Shown in pieces: positions 1 through 5,420 of a stretch of DNA of 5,530 nucleotides (positions are counted from its first letter, which is position 1; the number at the start of each line of letters is the position of its first letter). Made by a program: the position numbers and the translations under genes. The stretch covers positions 1 through 5,530 of the forward strand of contig JAGUWZ010000149.1 of NCBI GenBank assembly GCA_020062065.1. The letters are read 5' to 3'. The notes below the pieces were generated by a model, which worked only from the letters and a program-made list of their open reading frames with translations, searched no databases and was not told the origin of the DNA. This DNA comes from Candidatus Omnitrophota bacterium. Lineage in GTDB: Bacteria > Omnitrophota > Gorgyraeia > Gygaellales > Profunditerraquicolaceae.

Positions 1-90
1 GACTGCAGCTTCCAAGGGAGTTTTTCCTTCCAGCCCATCAACAGGTGAATCTGCCAAACCATCAAGCACTATGTAGAGTATCTTTTTCAT
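1..90 (-). CDS. apgM: 2,3-bisphosphoglycerate-independent phosphoglycerate mutase, archaeal type (N-terminal fragment)
   Basis: Only the first 30 codons are present; the gene continues beyond the left edge. The N-terminus reads MKKILYIVLDGLADSP and then GLEGKTPLEAA. A beta strand leading into DG(L/M)AD, followed by GKTPLEAA, is the known opening of the ApgM family, a branch of the alkaline phosphatase superfamily. ApgM interconverts 2- and 3-phosphoglycerate in cytoplasmic glycolysis and gluconeogenesis without a bisphosphoglycerate cofactor. Asp10 sits where the family places a metal-binding aspartate. The ATG at 88-90 is the first start codon after an in-frame TAA four codons upstream. Its Shine-Dalgarno match is weak (AAGAGA very close to the ATG). 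The gene lies 248 bp downstream of nrdJ on the same strand, with a large palindrome between them, so co-transcription is doubtful. The family call rests on a short stretch but the motif is distinctive. Confidence 0.8.
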   Translation of the reverse strand, partial: MKKILYIVLDGLADSPVDGLEGKTPLEAAV

Positions 91-338
91 AATCTCTTAA
101 GTTACCACCCCACTCTGTATACTGCTCCTTATTAAGAAACAGATGCGGATTAAGACAAAAGAGATATGCTTATCGGTATAGGTATGGGTAATGTCTGGTT
201 GGAGTTGTGGTTTTCGTTAATGGTCTGAAACGAAAACTATAACCAAAACGATAGCGCGACGTAACTGATACCGATACCCATTCCTGTTACTGATTACTAA
301 AATCTATTGCAAAAAATGGGGGTCAGTACAATACGAAA
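91..338. other. Non-coding spacer between nrdJ and the phosphoglycerate mutase gene
   Basis: No ORF with a credible start and ribosome binding site was found here on either strand. The main content is the imperfect palindrome at 175-284, listed separately. Right after the nrdJ stop, the minus strand reads CCCCCATTTTTTG (about 310-322), a T-run with no stem in front of it, so no classical terminator directly follows nrdJ. A promoter for the mutase gene must lie in this spacer or further upstream. Possible hexamers near 110-160 are too poor to annotate. Confidence 0.6.
175..284. repeat. Long imperfect palindrome with tandem GGTATN units in its arms
   Basis: The core is a 15-bp stem between 204-218 and 229-243. 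The inner 9 bp (GTTTTCGTT / AACGAAAAC) pair perfectly, and the outer 6 bp pair with two G-T wobbles. The loop is 10 nt (219-228). Outer arms at 175-190 and 269-284 pair at 13 of 16 positions, with one further wobble-compatible pair. The left arm is made of degenerate tandem hexamers (GGTATA, GGTATG, GGTAAT), and the right arm, read on the minus strand, repeats GGTATC. Neither side has a strong T-tract, so it is not a standard terminator. It could be a REP-like dispersed element, a small non-autonomous transposon remnant, or a structured RNA or mRNA 3' end. I do not recognise the family. Confidence 0.55.
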
Positions 339-3300
339 TTAACACTTAGAAAACCCGCAGGCGTGACATTTGATACAACCTTCTTCATGGCGCAGTGTTC
401 CCCCGCAGTCCGGACAAACACCCACAACTTCTCCATGAAAGTTGGTATTAACAGAAGTGTCATCTTGATGGGAATGTTTCATTGCAACCTGAACTTTTTC
501 AACGAGACTATCTTGTGTCTGACTACTCACTAATCTTTTCTCAATAACTCTGGCAATAGCATCAGCACAGGAGAATATCCTCTGTCCTTTTTCCCATGAA
601 GGTGAAGGGCAACGGATATTACGTAACTGTTCAATAATGGATTTTACCTCAATACCTGAACGAAAAGCCAAAGAGACCAGACGGCCAATTGCCTCAAGTT
701 GAGAGGCGGCACAACCACCCGCCTTGCCCATCTGGGTAAAAAGCTCAAAGGGCCTGCCCTGTTCATCGCTGTTGATGGTTATATATAGATTACCACAGCC
801 TGTGGCAACCTTAGTAGTTGTGCCATTAATTACTTCCGGACGCGGACGCGGAGCAATCTTACCCGGTTCAAGTCTGGATTCCTGAATTTGCGTGGGGTTG
901 GGGCGGGCAATATTCAAAACCTGTTCTTCGCGGCTGCGGTCACGATAGATAGTAATGCCCTTGCAACCTAATTCATAAGCCAAAAGATAAGCTTTTCTTA
1001 CCTCTTCAACTGTTGCCTCATAAGGAAAATTTATAGTTTTGCTTGTGGCATTGTGAAGGTAACGTTGAAATGCTGCTTGCATACGCACATGCCACTCAGG
1101 AGAAATATCGTGGGCTGTGACAAATATACGCCTTAGGTCTTCAGGAATTTCGTCGAGAGCCTGAATCGAGGATTTTTCAGCAATCTTTTCCATTAACTGC
1201 CTGCTGTAAAAACCTCTTTCTTTGGCAATCTCTTCAAATAAAGGGTCAACCTCAACTAATTTGTCGTTGTCCATAACATTGCGATAATATGATATGGCAA
1301 ATAACGGTTCTATCCCCGAGGAACAAGGACCGGCGATTATACTGATTGTGCCGGTCGGAGCAATGGTGGTCAAGGTAGCGTTACGTAATTTTAAAGCATC
1401 TTCTTTTTTATCATAGATACTTCCTTTAAAGGCCGGGAATACCCCCTTAACTGTAGCCAATTCTTGCGACCTCTTGGTAGCTTCATTTAATATAAAAGAC
1501 ATCACCTTCTCGGCAAGGGCAACTGCCTCATCGCTATTATAAGGAATACCTAAGCGTATTAATAGGCTTGCCCAGCCCATTACGCCCAAGCCGATTTTAC
1601 GCGTTAATTTTGTAGCCTTTTCTATGGCAGGTAAGGGGAATTGATTTACATCTATAAGGTTATCTAGAAAATGCACAGCCAGATGCGTGACAGTCCTTAA
1701 TTTATCCCAATCAATTTCATAACGGTTCGTTACTGTTTCCTTGCACATCCGGGATAAATTTATAGAACCTAAATCACAACTTTCATAAGGCAAAAGCACC
1801 TGTTCCCCGCATGGGTTCGTAGATTCATACCTTCCTAATTTTGGTGTGGGATTAAAATCATTCATCCGGTCAATAAAAATAATCCCTGGTTCGCCGTTCT
1901 TATGCGCCTGCCTTACGATCAAATCAAATACCTTCTTTGTATTAAGCCGTTGAATAGCTTTGTCTGTATGGGGATCAATTAAATCGTAATCTTGTTCATT
2001 TTGCAGCTTCTGCATAAAATCATCAGTAATGGAAACCGAGATATTGAAATTGGTAATCTCTTTATTGTTTTCTTTGCAGGTGATAAATTCTAATATATCC
2101 GGATGGTTAGCGTTTAAAATACCCATATTAGCTCCGCGACGGGTATTATGGCTAACAAACCCATTGGCTATATAGGTATTATTCTCTGGCACAGAAAGGT
2201 CTAAGGTAAAATCTTGGCCTTTTTCTACCTTAACCACTCTATCGTAAAATTGGCGATTAGAGAGAAACCAGCGTATAGTGCGATTATTGCGAATCTCTGT
2301 GTGTTTCTTGGCTAGTTTTATAAGGCGGCTACGCGTAAGGTTCCGAGGAGCATTTACATCATCAAGATAATGCTGTATATCTCGATAAAGCTTACGATTA
2401 GCTCCAAGTTTCAAACGATCTGGCCCACATCCTCTTCCTGGACCATTATAAATCTTACGTATTAACTTTTCCTGATAAGGAATCACATCATTAAATTCCC
2501 AGGCTCCATCAAGGGACCTCTTAATCTTTTTATTCTTTAAGGAACTGATGAAGGCGATTTCCCCGGCAAACCTTTTTATTCCATCTTGAGTAATTATGCT
2601 TAATTTATAGAGAGGATTCTTACCAAAAGCGCCTTGCCTTTTTTTATCAACCCTGATTCTAGCTGGGACGCCTAATGATAAAAGTAATAGTTGAGTATTA
2701 AATATCAAGTTTCTGGAAATACTACATAATGTAGGATATCCTTCTTCAGTAACGCTGCCATCGGCACTAAAAAGACCGCGCAAAAAGCCTTGGGCAAAAG
2801 CCTTACCCCCCCTAAATACAATCTCTGGGATATCCGCTTCTAAAGCAGACTTTTTTTCAATACCAATCTGTCTAAACCAACTAACTAATGTCGTGGCATT
2901 TAAGAAATAGTTGGTGCTTTTATCTTGTTTTTTCTTTTGCAAAGAAAACCTAAGCCCAAACAATCTTTTGGTAATCTTATATATATAGTCTCTTACATCC
3001 TTACCCTCATCATTAATGGTAAAAATTATTCTGCCAGTTCCTCTTTTATTTATGCTCATTGCGCCGTCACCAATAAAAAATCCGATAAACTCACCTAATT
3101 CCCGAGATGGTTTAGTAGGCAAAGACACTTTCTGAGAATTAAAGTGTGGCTGGATAGTTAATTTAGGTAAAGGATAATTGCCTTCCTGAATATAGGTATC
3201 TTTCTGTAAAGCCACCCAATCACGCGGCTTAATATCTTTTGTTTGCTTCCAGACATAATTTCCGTGTTCGTCAATAACCCGCAACTTGTGTTCTAGGGTG

Positions 3301-4007
3301 GCAGTAATGGAATAACCATTGTGAGTTGTAATCTTATGGACTTTGGCTTTTCCATTATTATAAAATTCATCGGATACCGCGTTCCCACTATCAGTAGCTA
3401 CAATAAATGGTCTTCCGTTATGTGGATGCCAACTGTGAGGTTTGGTGTCATATTTTGGCCCAAGACTCTTTATTTTTACCAAACCGAATTCTGTAGAAAC
3501 TCTTGTATTTGGAATAACGCAGCCACCCTGTTTTACAGCCTCTGTCGCGGCATCATAAACCTTCATAAAAGAAATCGGGCCTGAGGCAATCCCGCCGGTA
3601 GTTCTCACCATAGAGTTCTTCGGACGCAGCCGTGAAAAAGAAAACCCAGTACCTCCGCCGGATTTGTGGATCATCGCCGTAGCCTTCAAAGTTTCAAATA
3701 TAGAATCCATAGAATCATCTATGGGTAATGTGAAACACGCGCTAAGCTGCGCCAGTTCTTTTCCTGCATTCATTAGACAAGGCGAGTTTGGCATAAATTC
3801 TAAAGCGCTCATACTGCGATAAAATGCCTCCTCAATACTGGCGAGCTCTTCTTCTGTTTTGCCGTAAAGCTTATCTGCCAAAGCAATAGCCTTAGCGACC
3901 CGACGAAACATCTCATCAGGCGTTTCAATAACCTCACCGGACTTATCCCTCTTAAGGTATCTCCTTTCCAGCACCTTTAGGGCGTTTTCTGAAAGCTTTA
4001 AAGCCAT
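339..4007 (-). CDS. nrdJ: Adenosylcobalamin-dependent (class II) ribonucleoside-diphosphate reductase, intein-containing
   Basis: The 1222-residue precursor gives a 763-residue reductase after removal of intein residues 163-621. Class II reductases convert ribonucleotides to deoxyribonucleotides in the cytoplasm, using a cobalamin-generated thiyl radical and needing no oxygen. Numbered from the ATG, the marks are: no N-terminal ATP-cone; FMPNSPCLMNAG near 71-82; Cys91, the likely first redox cysteine; KSGGGTGFSF at 115-124; the NPCGE triad Asn731, Cys733 (radical site) and Glu735; Cys744, the redox partner, 11 residues on as expected; APTGTIS at 883-889, the substrate-phosphate loop; a TSCPD domain at about 1069-1160; and a C-terminal cysteine cluster (1198, 1201, 1211, 1214, 1217, 1222) typical of the redox tail. 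The start is the ATG behind TGAGGAGG. An in-frame TTG eight codons upstream would put that site inside the gene. Lack of the ATP-cone implies no overall-activity control by dATP on the enzyme itself. All expected key residues are present. Confidence 0.97.
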   Translation of the reverse strand: MALKLSENALKVLERRYLKRDKSGEVIETPDEMFRRVAKAIALADKLYGKTEEELASIEEAFYRSMSALEFMPNSPCLMNAGKELAQLSACFTLPIDDSMDSIFETLKATAMIHKSGGGTGFSFSRLRPKNSMVRTTGGIASGPISFMKVYDAATEAVKQGGCVIPNTRVSTEFGLVKIKSLGPKYDTKPHSWHPHNGRPFIVATDSGNAVSDEFYNNGKAKVHKITTHNGYSITATLEHKLRVIDEHGNYVWKQTKDIKPRDWVALQKDTYIQEGNYPLPKLTIQPHFNSQKVSLPTKPSRELGEFIGFFIGDGAMSINKRGTGRIIFTINDEGKDVRDYIYKITKRLFGLRFSLQKKKQDKSTNYFLNATTLVSWFRQIGIEKKSALEADIPEIVFRGGKAFAQGFLRGLFSADGSVTEEGYPTLCSISRNLIFNTQLLLLSLGVPARIRVDKKRQGAFGKNPLYKLSIITQDGIKRFAGEIAFISSLKNKKIKRSLDGAWEFNDVIPYQEKLIRKIYNGPGRGCGPDRLKLGANRKLYRDIQHYLDDVNAPRNLTRSRLIKLAKKHTEIRNNRTIRWFLSNRQFYDRVVKVEKGQDFTLDLSVPENNTYIANGFVSHNTRRGANMGILNANHPDILEFITCKENNKEITNFNISVSITDDFMQKLQNEQDYDLIDPHTDKAIQRLNTKKVFDLIVRQAHKNGEPGIIFIDRMNDFNPTPKLGRYESTNPCGEQVLLPYESCDLGSINLSRMCKETVTNRYEIDWDKLRTVTHLAVHFLDNLIDVNQFPLPAIEKATKLTRKIGLGVMGWASLLIRLGIPYNSDEAVALAEKVMSFILNEATKRSQELATVKGVFPAFKGSIYDKKEDALKLRNATLTTIAPTGTISIIAGPCSSGIEPLFAISYYRNVMDNDKLVEVDPLFEEIAKERGFYSRQLMEKIAEKSSIQALDEIPEDLRRIFVTAHDISPEWHVRMQAAFQRYLHNATSKTINFPYEATVEEVRKAYLLAYELGCKGITIYRDRSREEQVLNIARPNPTQIQESRLEPGKIAPRPRPEVINGTTTKVATGCGNLYITINSDEQGRPFELFTQMGKAGGCAASQLEAIGRLVSLAFRSGIEVKSIIEQLRNIRCPSPSWEKGQRIFSCADAIARVIEKRLVSSQTQDSLVEKVQVAMKHSHQDDTSVNTNFHGEVVGVCPDCGGTLRHEEGCIKCHACGFSKC
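2145..3521 (-). other. In-frame intein (459 residues) inside NrdJ
   Basis: The reductase sequence AATEAVKQGG continues naturally into TRRGANMGIL, but 459 extra residues lie between the Gly and the Thr. The insert has the full splicing signature. It starts with Cys163 (CVIPNTRV, block A). Block B reads TATLEHKL, with Thr237 and His240. Block F is near DLSVPENNTYIANGF. It ends in VSHN, with penultimate His620 and terminal Asn621. The +1 extein residue is Thr622, an allowed nucleophile. By family knowledge this is a class 1 intein that should splice itself out and join GG to TRRGAN. The frame is intact, so the reductase should be restored. The insertion point is in a highly conserved extein segment, as is usual for inteins. 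Confidence 0.97.
2511..3101 (-). other. LAGLIDADG homing endonuclease domain of the intein
   Basis: Two LAGLIDADG motifs are visible: FIGFFIGDG (precursor residues 307-315, bases 3063-3089) and FLRGLFSADG (408-417, bases 2757-2786). They are about 100 residues apart, as in monomeric double-motif enzymes. The acidic residues that bind the catalytic metal, Asp314 and Asp416, are both kept, so the nuclease may still be active. In this family it would cut intein-free nrdJ alleles at the insertion site and drive homing by recombinational repair. Domain edges are approximate. The segment after it, up to block F, is basic and helix-like and may help in DNA binding. Confidence 0.9.
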
Positions 4008-4011
4008 TGTT

Positions 4012-4019
4012 TCCTCCTC
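4012..4019 (-). promoter_or_regulatory. Shine-Dalgarno sequence of nrdJ
   Basis: On the minus strand GAGGAGGA precedes the ATG at 4005-4007, with five bases between GAGGAGG and the ATG. This strong match fixes the start of NrdJ at MALKLSENAL and excludes the longer TTG-initiated reading. Confidence 0.9.
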
Positions 4020-4058
4020 AATTTTTCCCAAAAAGATTTCTATAGAAGGAAAAATTGA
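4018..4058 (-). promoter_or_regulatory. 11-bp perfect inverted repeat abutting the nrdJ Shine-Dalgarno sequence
   Basis: On the minus strand TCAATTTTTCC (4048-4058) is perfectly complementary to GGAAAAATTGA (4018-4028), with a 19-nt loop. The 3' arm overlaps the first two bases of GAGGAGG. In the mRNA this would place a hairpin directly against the ribosome binding site, which could tune translation. The stem is rich in A-U pairs, so its stability is moderate. The geometry is seen directly; the regulatory role is inferred. Confidence 0.5.
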
Positions 4059-4087
4059 TCCTAAGCCGCAAGATGCCGCGAAGGATC
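4057..4087 (-). promoter_or_regulatory. Second leader hairpin followed by a short U-run
   Basis: On the minus strand GATCCT (4082-4087) pairs with AGGATC (4057-4062) around a 19-nt loop that can form a further CGC/GCG pairing. AATTTTT follows at once, giving a weak terminator-like look. That T-run is also the 5' arm of the inverted repeat next to the Shine-Dalgarno site. The stem is short and could have arisen by chance. Confidence 0.35.
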
Positions 4088-4113
4088 TAAGTTCCTCCCA
4101 AACATTTTTATAG

Positions 4114-4149
4114 AAAAAAATTGACTTCGACGGTAGATACCGCCAGAAG
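4114..4149 (-). terminator. Terminator-like hairpin in the nrdJ leader (possible attenuator)
   Basis: Read on the minus strand, CTTCTGGCGGT, loop ATCT, then ACCGTCGAAG form a 10-bp stem with one bulged T and one G-U pair (4125-4149). TCAA and seven T residues follow (4114-4120). This is the shape of an intrinsic terminator acting in the direction of nrdJ. The pairing is worse when read on the plus strand, so it is oriented. It lies downstream of the proposed promoters and upstream of the start codon. It may therefore be a conditional attenuator, or a stop for read-through from the upstream LacI-type gene. An alternative pairing of GACTT (4160-4164) with AAGTC (4123-4127) would compete with the outer part of the stem. 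Confidence 0.55.
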
Positions 4150-4172
4150 CAAATTTTTTAAGTCCTAATAAA

Positions 4173-4200
4173 AGTATATCACTAAAAATTAAATTGTCAA
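4173..4200 (-). promoter_or_regulatory. Predicted sigma70-type promoter of nrdJ
   Basis: On the minus strand there is a perfect -35 box TTGACA (4195-4200), a 16-bp spacer and a -10 box TATACT (4173-4178) preceded by TGA, which makes an extended -10. Transcription would start near 4166, giving a leader of about 160 nt that contains the hairpins listed separately. The NrdR-like boxes lie just upstream of the -35. Confidence 0.75.
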
Positions 4201-4207
4201 TAAAAAA

Positions 4208-4223
4208 ATACAATATGTAGTAT
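4208..4223. promoter_or_regulatory. NrdR-like box 1 (proximal)
   Basis: The plus strand reads ATACAATATGTAGTAT. Against the known NrdR consensus acaCwAtATaTwGtgt, 13 of 16 positions match, including nine of the ten core positions CwAtATaTwG. It is a quasi-palindrome (6 of 8 pairs) upstream of a ribonucleotide reductase gene, where NrdR boxes are expected. NrdR is a bacterial Zn-finger/ATP-cone repressor that responds to dATP/ATP. No nrdR gene is in this window. Confidence 0.72.
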
Positions 4224-4247
4224 AATTCTTGGTTTAATATACTACAA
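4219..4247 (-). promoter_or_regulatory. Alternative weaker promoter overlapping both NrdR-like boxes
   Basis: On the minus strand TTGTAG (4242-4247) and TATACT (4219-4224) are separated by 17 bp. The -10 match is good, but the -35 match is only 3 of 6. If it is real, each hexamer overlaps one NrdR-like box, the classic arrangement for direct repression. The hexamers may instead just reflect the box sequences, and the promoter at 4173-4200 is the better match. Confidence 0.3.
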
Positions 4248-4254
4248 ATTGTAT
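4239..4254. promoter_or_regulatory. NrdR-like box 2 (distal)
   Basis: The plus strand reads ATACTACAAATTGTAT. Its reverse complement equals box 1 at 15 of 16 positions, and 12 of 16 positions match the NrdR consensus. Its centre is 31 bp from that of box 1, the spacing of about three helical turns known for paired NrdR boxes. The same place also holds a longer palindrome (arms 4236-4247 and 4249-4260, 11 of 12 pairs) centred 1.5 bp away, so another dimeric repressor cannot be excluded. Confidence 0.65.
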
Positions 4255-4293
4255 TATATTACCACGATCACTGCGTAGGGTAGAAAAGGTCTC

Positions 4294-5325
4294 TTAAACC
4301 GTCCCGGCAGGCTGAAGAGGCTGACAAGATTCCCTAATCACTAATTCTGTGGGAAGAAATATCCTCTTTATCTCTAGTTTTTTATGAGCATCCATTAACA
4401 AACTTAATTCTTTTACCGAATCCTGGGCCATCTTAACCAAGGGTTGCCTTACTGTGGTCAGGGCTACTGGACCGTAAAGACCAGAAGGGTTATCGTCGAA
4501 ACCCACGACAGATAAATCAACAGGAATCTTTGTCCCATGCTCTCTGGCCACTGTAATCACTTCCAGGGCCATAGAATCTGAAGCTACAAATACCGCGGTG
4601 GGAGGATTAGACATTTTTAATAAGGCCTCGGCAGCACTCCTGGCTTGTCCGCGGGAATAATCTGTCTTGATTATATAATCTTCGTTGATAGGCATGTTAT
4701 TTTTTTCCATCGCCTCTCTGTACCCTTGCAGACGATGAGCTGCGGCCTGTGTAACTAAATCTCCGGTAATATGTGCTATTTTTCTATGGCCCAATCCGAT
4801 TAAATAATTAACCGCAGCAAATGCGCCTCCTATGTTATCAATAGCAATACAATTTACTTTTAGGTCTTCAACATAATTATTGATTACTACGGTGGGTATT
4901 CCATAAGCCAAGGCCTCTTCCAGCTGATTACGGTTGGTAATAATATCCGCAAAGATTACTCCCCCGATTCCTTTTAAATTCAGATCTGAGTGGCTCTCTG
5001 TAAGATGTAATAACAGATCTAACTTCAAAGCCTCGGTTAAAGTCCCAATTCCTCTTATTAACTCCAAGGCATAAAAGGAATAGAATATACCTTCATAACG
5101 CGGAATTACCAATGCCACAACATTACTCTTGCCTGTAGCCAGCCGCTGCGCAAAAACAGAAGGATGAAAATTAAGTTCTTTTATAGCCTGTAGAACTCTG
5201 GAGCGATTTTTTTCCCTAACAAAAGGACTTTTATTGATTACCCGCGAGACAGTGCTAATGGAAACCCCTGCACGCCGGGCAACATCTTTTATGGAAATAG
5301 TTTGGGAAGGTCTTTTTGTACGCAC
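4294..5325 (-). CDS. LacI/GalR-family transcriptional regulator
   Basis: This 343-residue protein has the usual length and layout of a LacI-family repressor. Numbered from the GTG, a helix-turn-helix is at about 12-31 (IKDVARRAGVSISTVSRVIN), a hinge helix is near 56-68 (SVFAQRLATGKSN), and a periplasmic-binding-protein-like effector domain follows. Family hallmarks are AIDNIGGAFAAVNYLIGLGHRKIAHITGD (about 161-189), FVASDSMAL (246-254), SVVGFDDN (272-279) and LTTVRQP (289-295). Such proteins are cytoplasmic dimers or tetramers that bind operators and usually respond to a sugar or nucleoside. The ligand cannot be read here. The start is uncertain: no ATG is available, GTG at 5323-5325 and TTG at 5341-5343 are both in frame just after a stop at 5350-5352, and neither has a good Shine-Dalgarno site. 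It lies 286 bp upstream of nrdJ on the same strand with no terminator right after its stop, so read-through is possible. No metabolic partner gene adjoins it. Confidence 0.93.
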   Translation of the reverse strand: MRTKRPSQTISIKDVARRAGVSISTVSRVINKSPFVREKNRSRVLQAIKELNFHPSVFAQRLATGKSNVVALVIPRYEGIFYSFYALELIRGIGTLTEALKLDLLLHLTESHSDLNLKGIGGVIFADIITNRNQLEEALAYGIPTVVINNYVEDLKVNCIAIDNIGGAFAAVNYLIGLGHRKIAHITGDLVTQAAAHRLQGYREAMEKNNMPINEDYIIKTDYSRGQARSAAEALLKMSNPPTAVFVASDSMALEVITVAREHGTKIPVDLSVVGFDDNPSGLYGPVALTTVRQPLVKMAQDSVKELSLLMDAHKKLEIKRIFLPTELVIRESCQPLQPAGTV

Positions 5326-5351
5326 TGTTATTGATCTTTGCAAAAATATTT

Positions 5352-5420
5352 AACGCAGATTCTCGCAAATCCAACGCGGATTTTCGCAGATAAATCTTTA
5401 AATCTGCGTGTATCTGCGTT
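5352..5420. repeat. Helically phased palindromic repeat built on ATCTGCGT
   Basis: Four units in one orientation (AACGCAGAT 5352-5360, CGCAAATCC 5364-5372, AACGCGGAT 5373-5381, CGCAGAT 5385-5391) are followed, after a 10-nt AT-rich centre, by two inverted units (ATCTGCGT 5402-5409, ATCTGCGTT 5412-5420). The CGC/GCG triplets start at 5354, 5364, 5375, 5385, 5406 and 5416, so steps are 10, 11, 10, 21 and 10 bp, close to the DNA helical repeat. The outermost units form a perfect 9-bp inverted repeat and the innermost a perfect 7-bp one. The element sits directly upstream of the LacI-type gene. It may be a dispersed intergenic repeat or a multi-site operator. Confidence 0.65.

Noticed and set aside
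91..125. Tiny minus-strand ORF after AAGGAG near the mutase start
   Set aside because: It would read GTG GGG TGG TAA, only three codons, and no ATG lies at a suitable distance from the AAGGAG.
171..288. Insertion sequence or MITE
   Set aside because: The arms are imperfect, no flanking target-site duplication was found and no transposase is present, so only an unnamed palindromic repeat is supported.
2145..3521. Group I or II intron instead of an intein
   Set aside because: The insert is open in frame from end to end and carries protein-splicing blocks at both junctions, so it is translated with the host protein.
3321..3584. An 87-codon plus-strand ORF inside nrdJ
   Set aside because: It lies wholly antisense to the intein and adjoining reductase codons, has no recognisable domain, and looks like a shadow of the minus-strand frame.
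4005..4031. Longer NrdJ starting at an in-frame TTG at 4029-4031
   Set aside because: The extra eight codons would contain the strong Shine-Dalgarno sequence of the ATG at 4005-4007, and they add nothing conserved.
4008..4166. Cobalamin riboswitch in the nrdJ leader, suggested by the B12-dependent enzyme
   Set aside because: No B12-box-like GCCACTG core or matching multi-stem layout is seen in either orientation, and the leader of about 160 nt is short for that class.
5352..5420. CRISPR array, suggested by repeated ATCTGCGT units
   Set aside because: Units are 7-9 bp with 1-12 bp between them and occur in both orientations; there are no spacer-sized unique segments and no cas genes.
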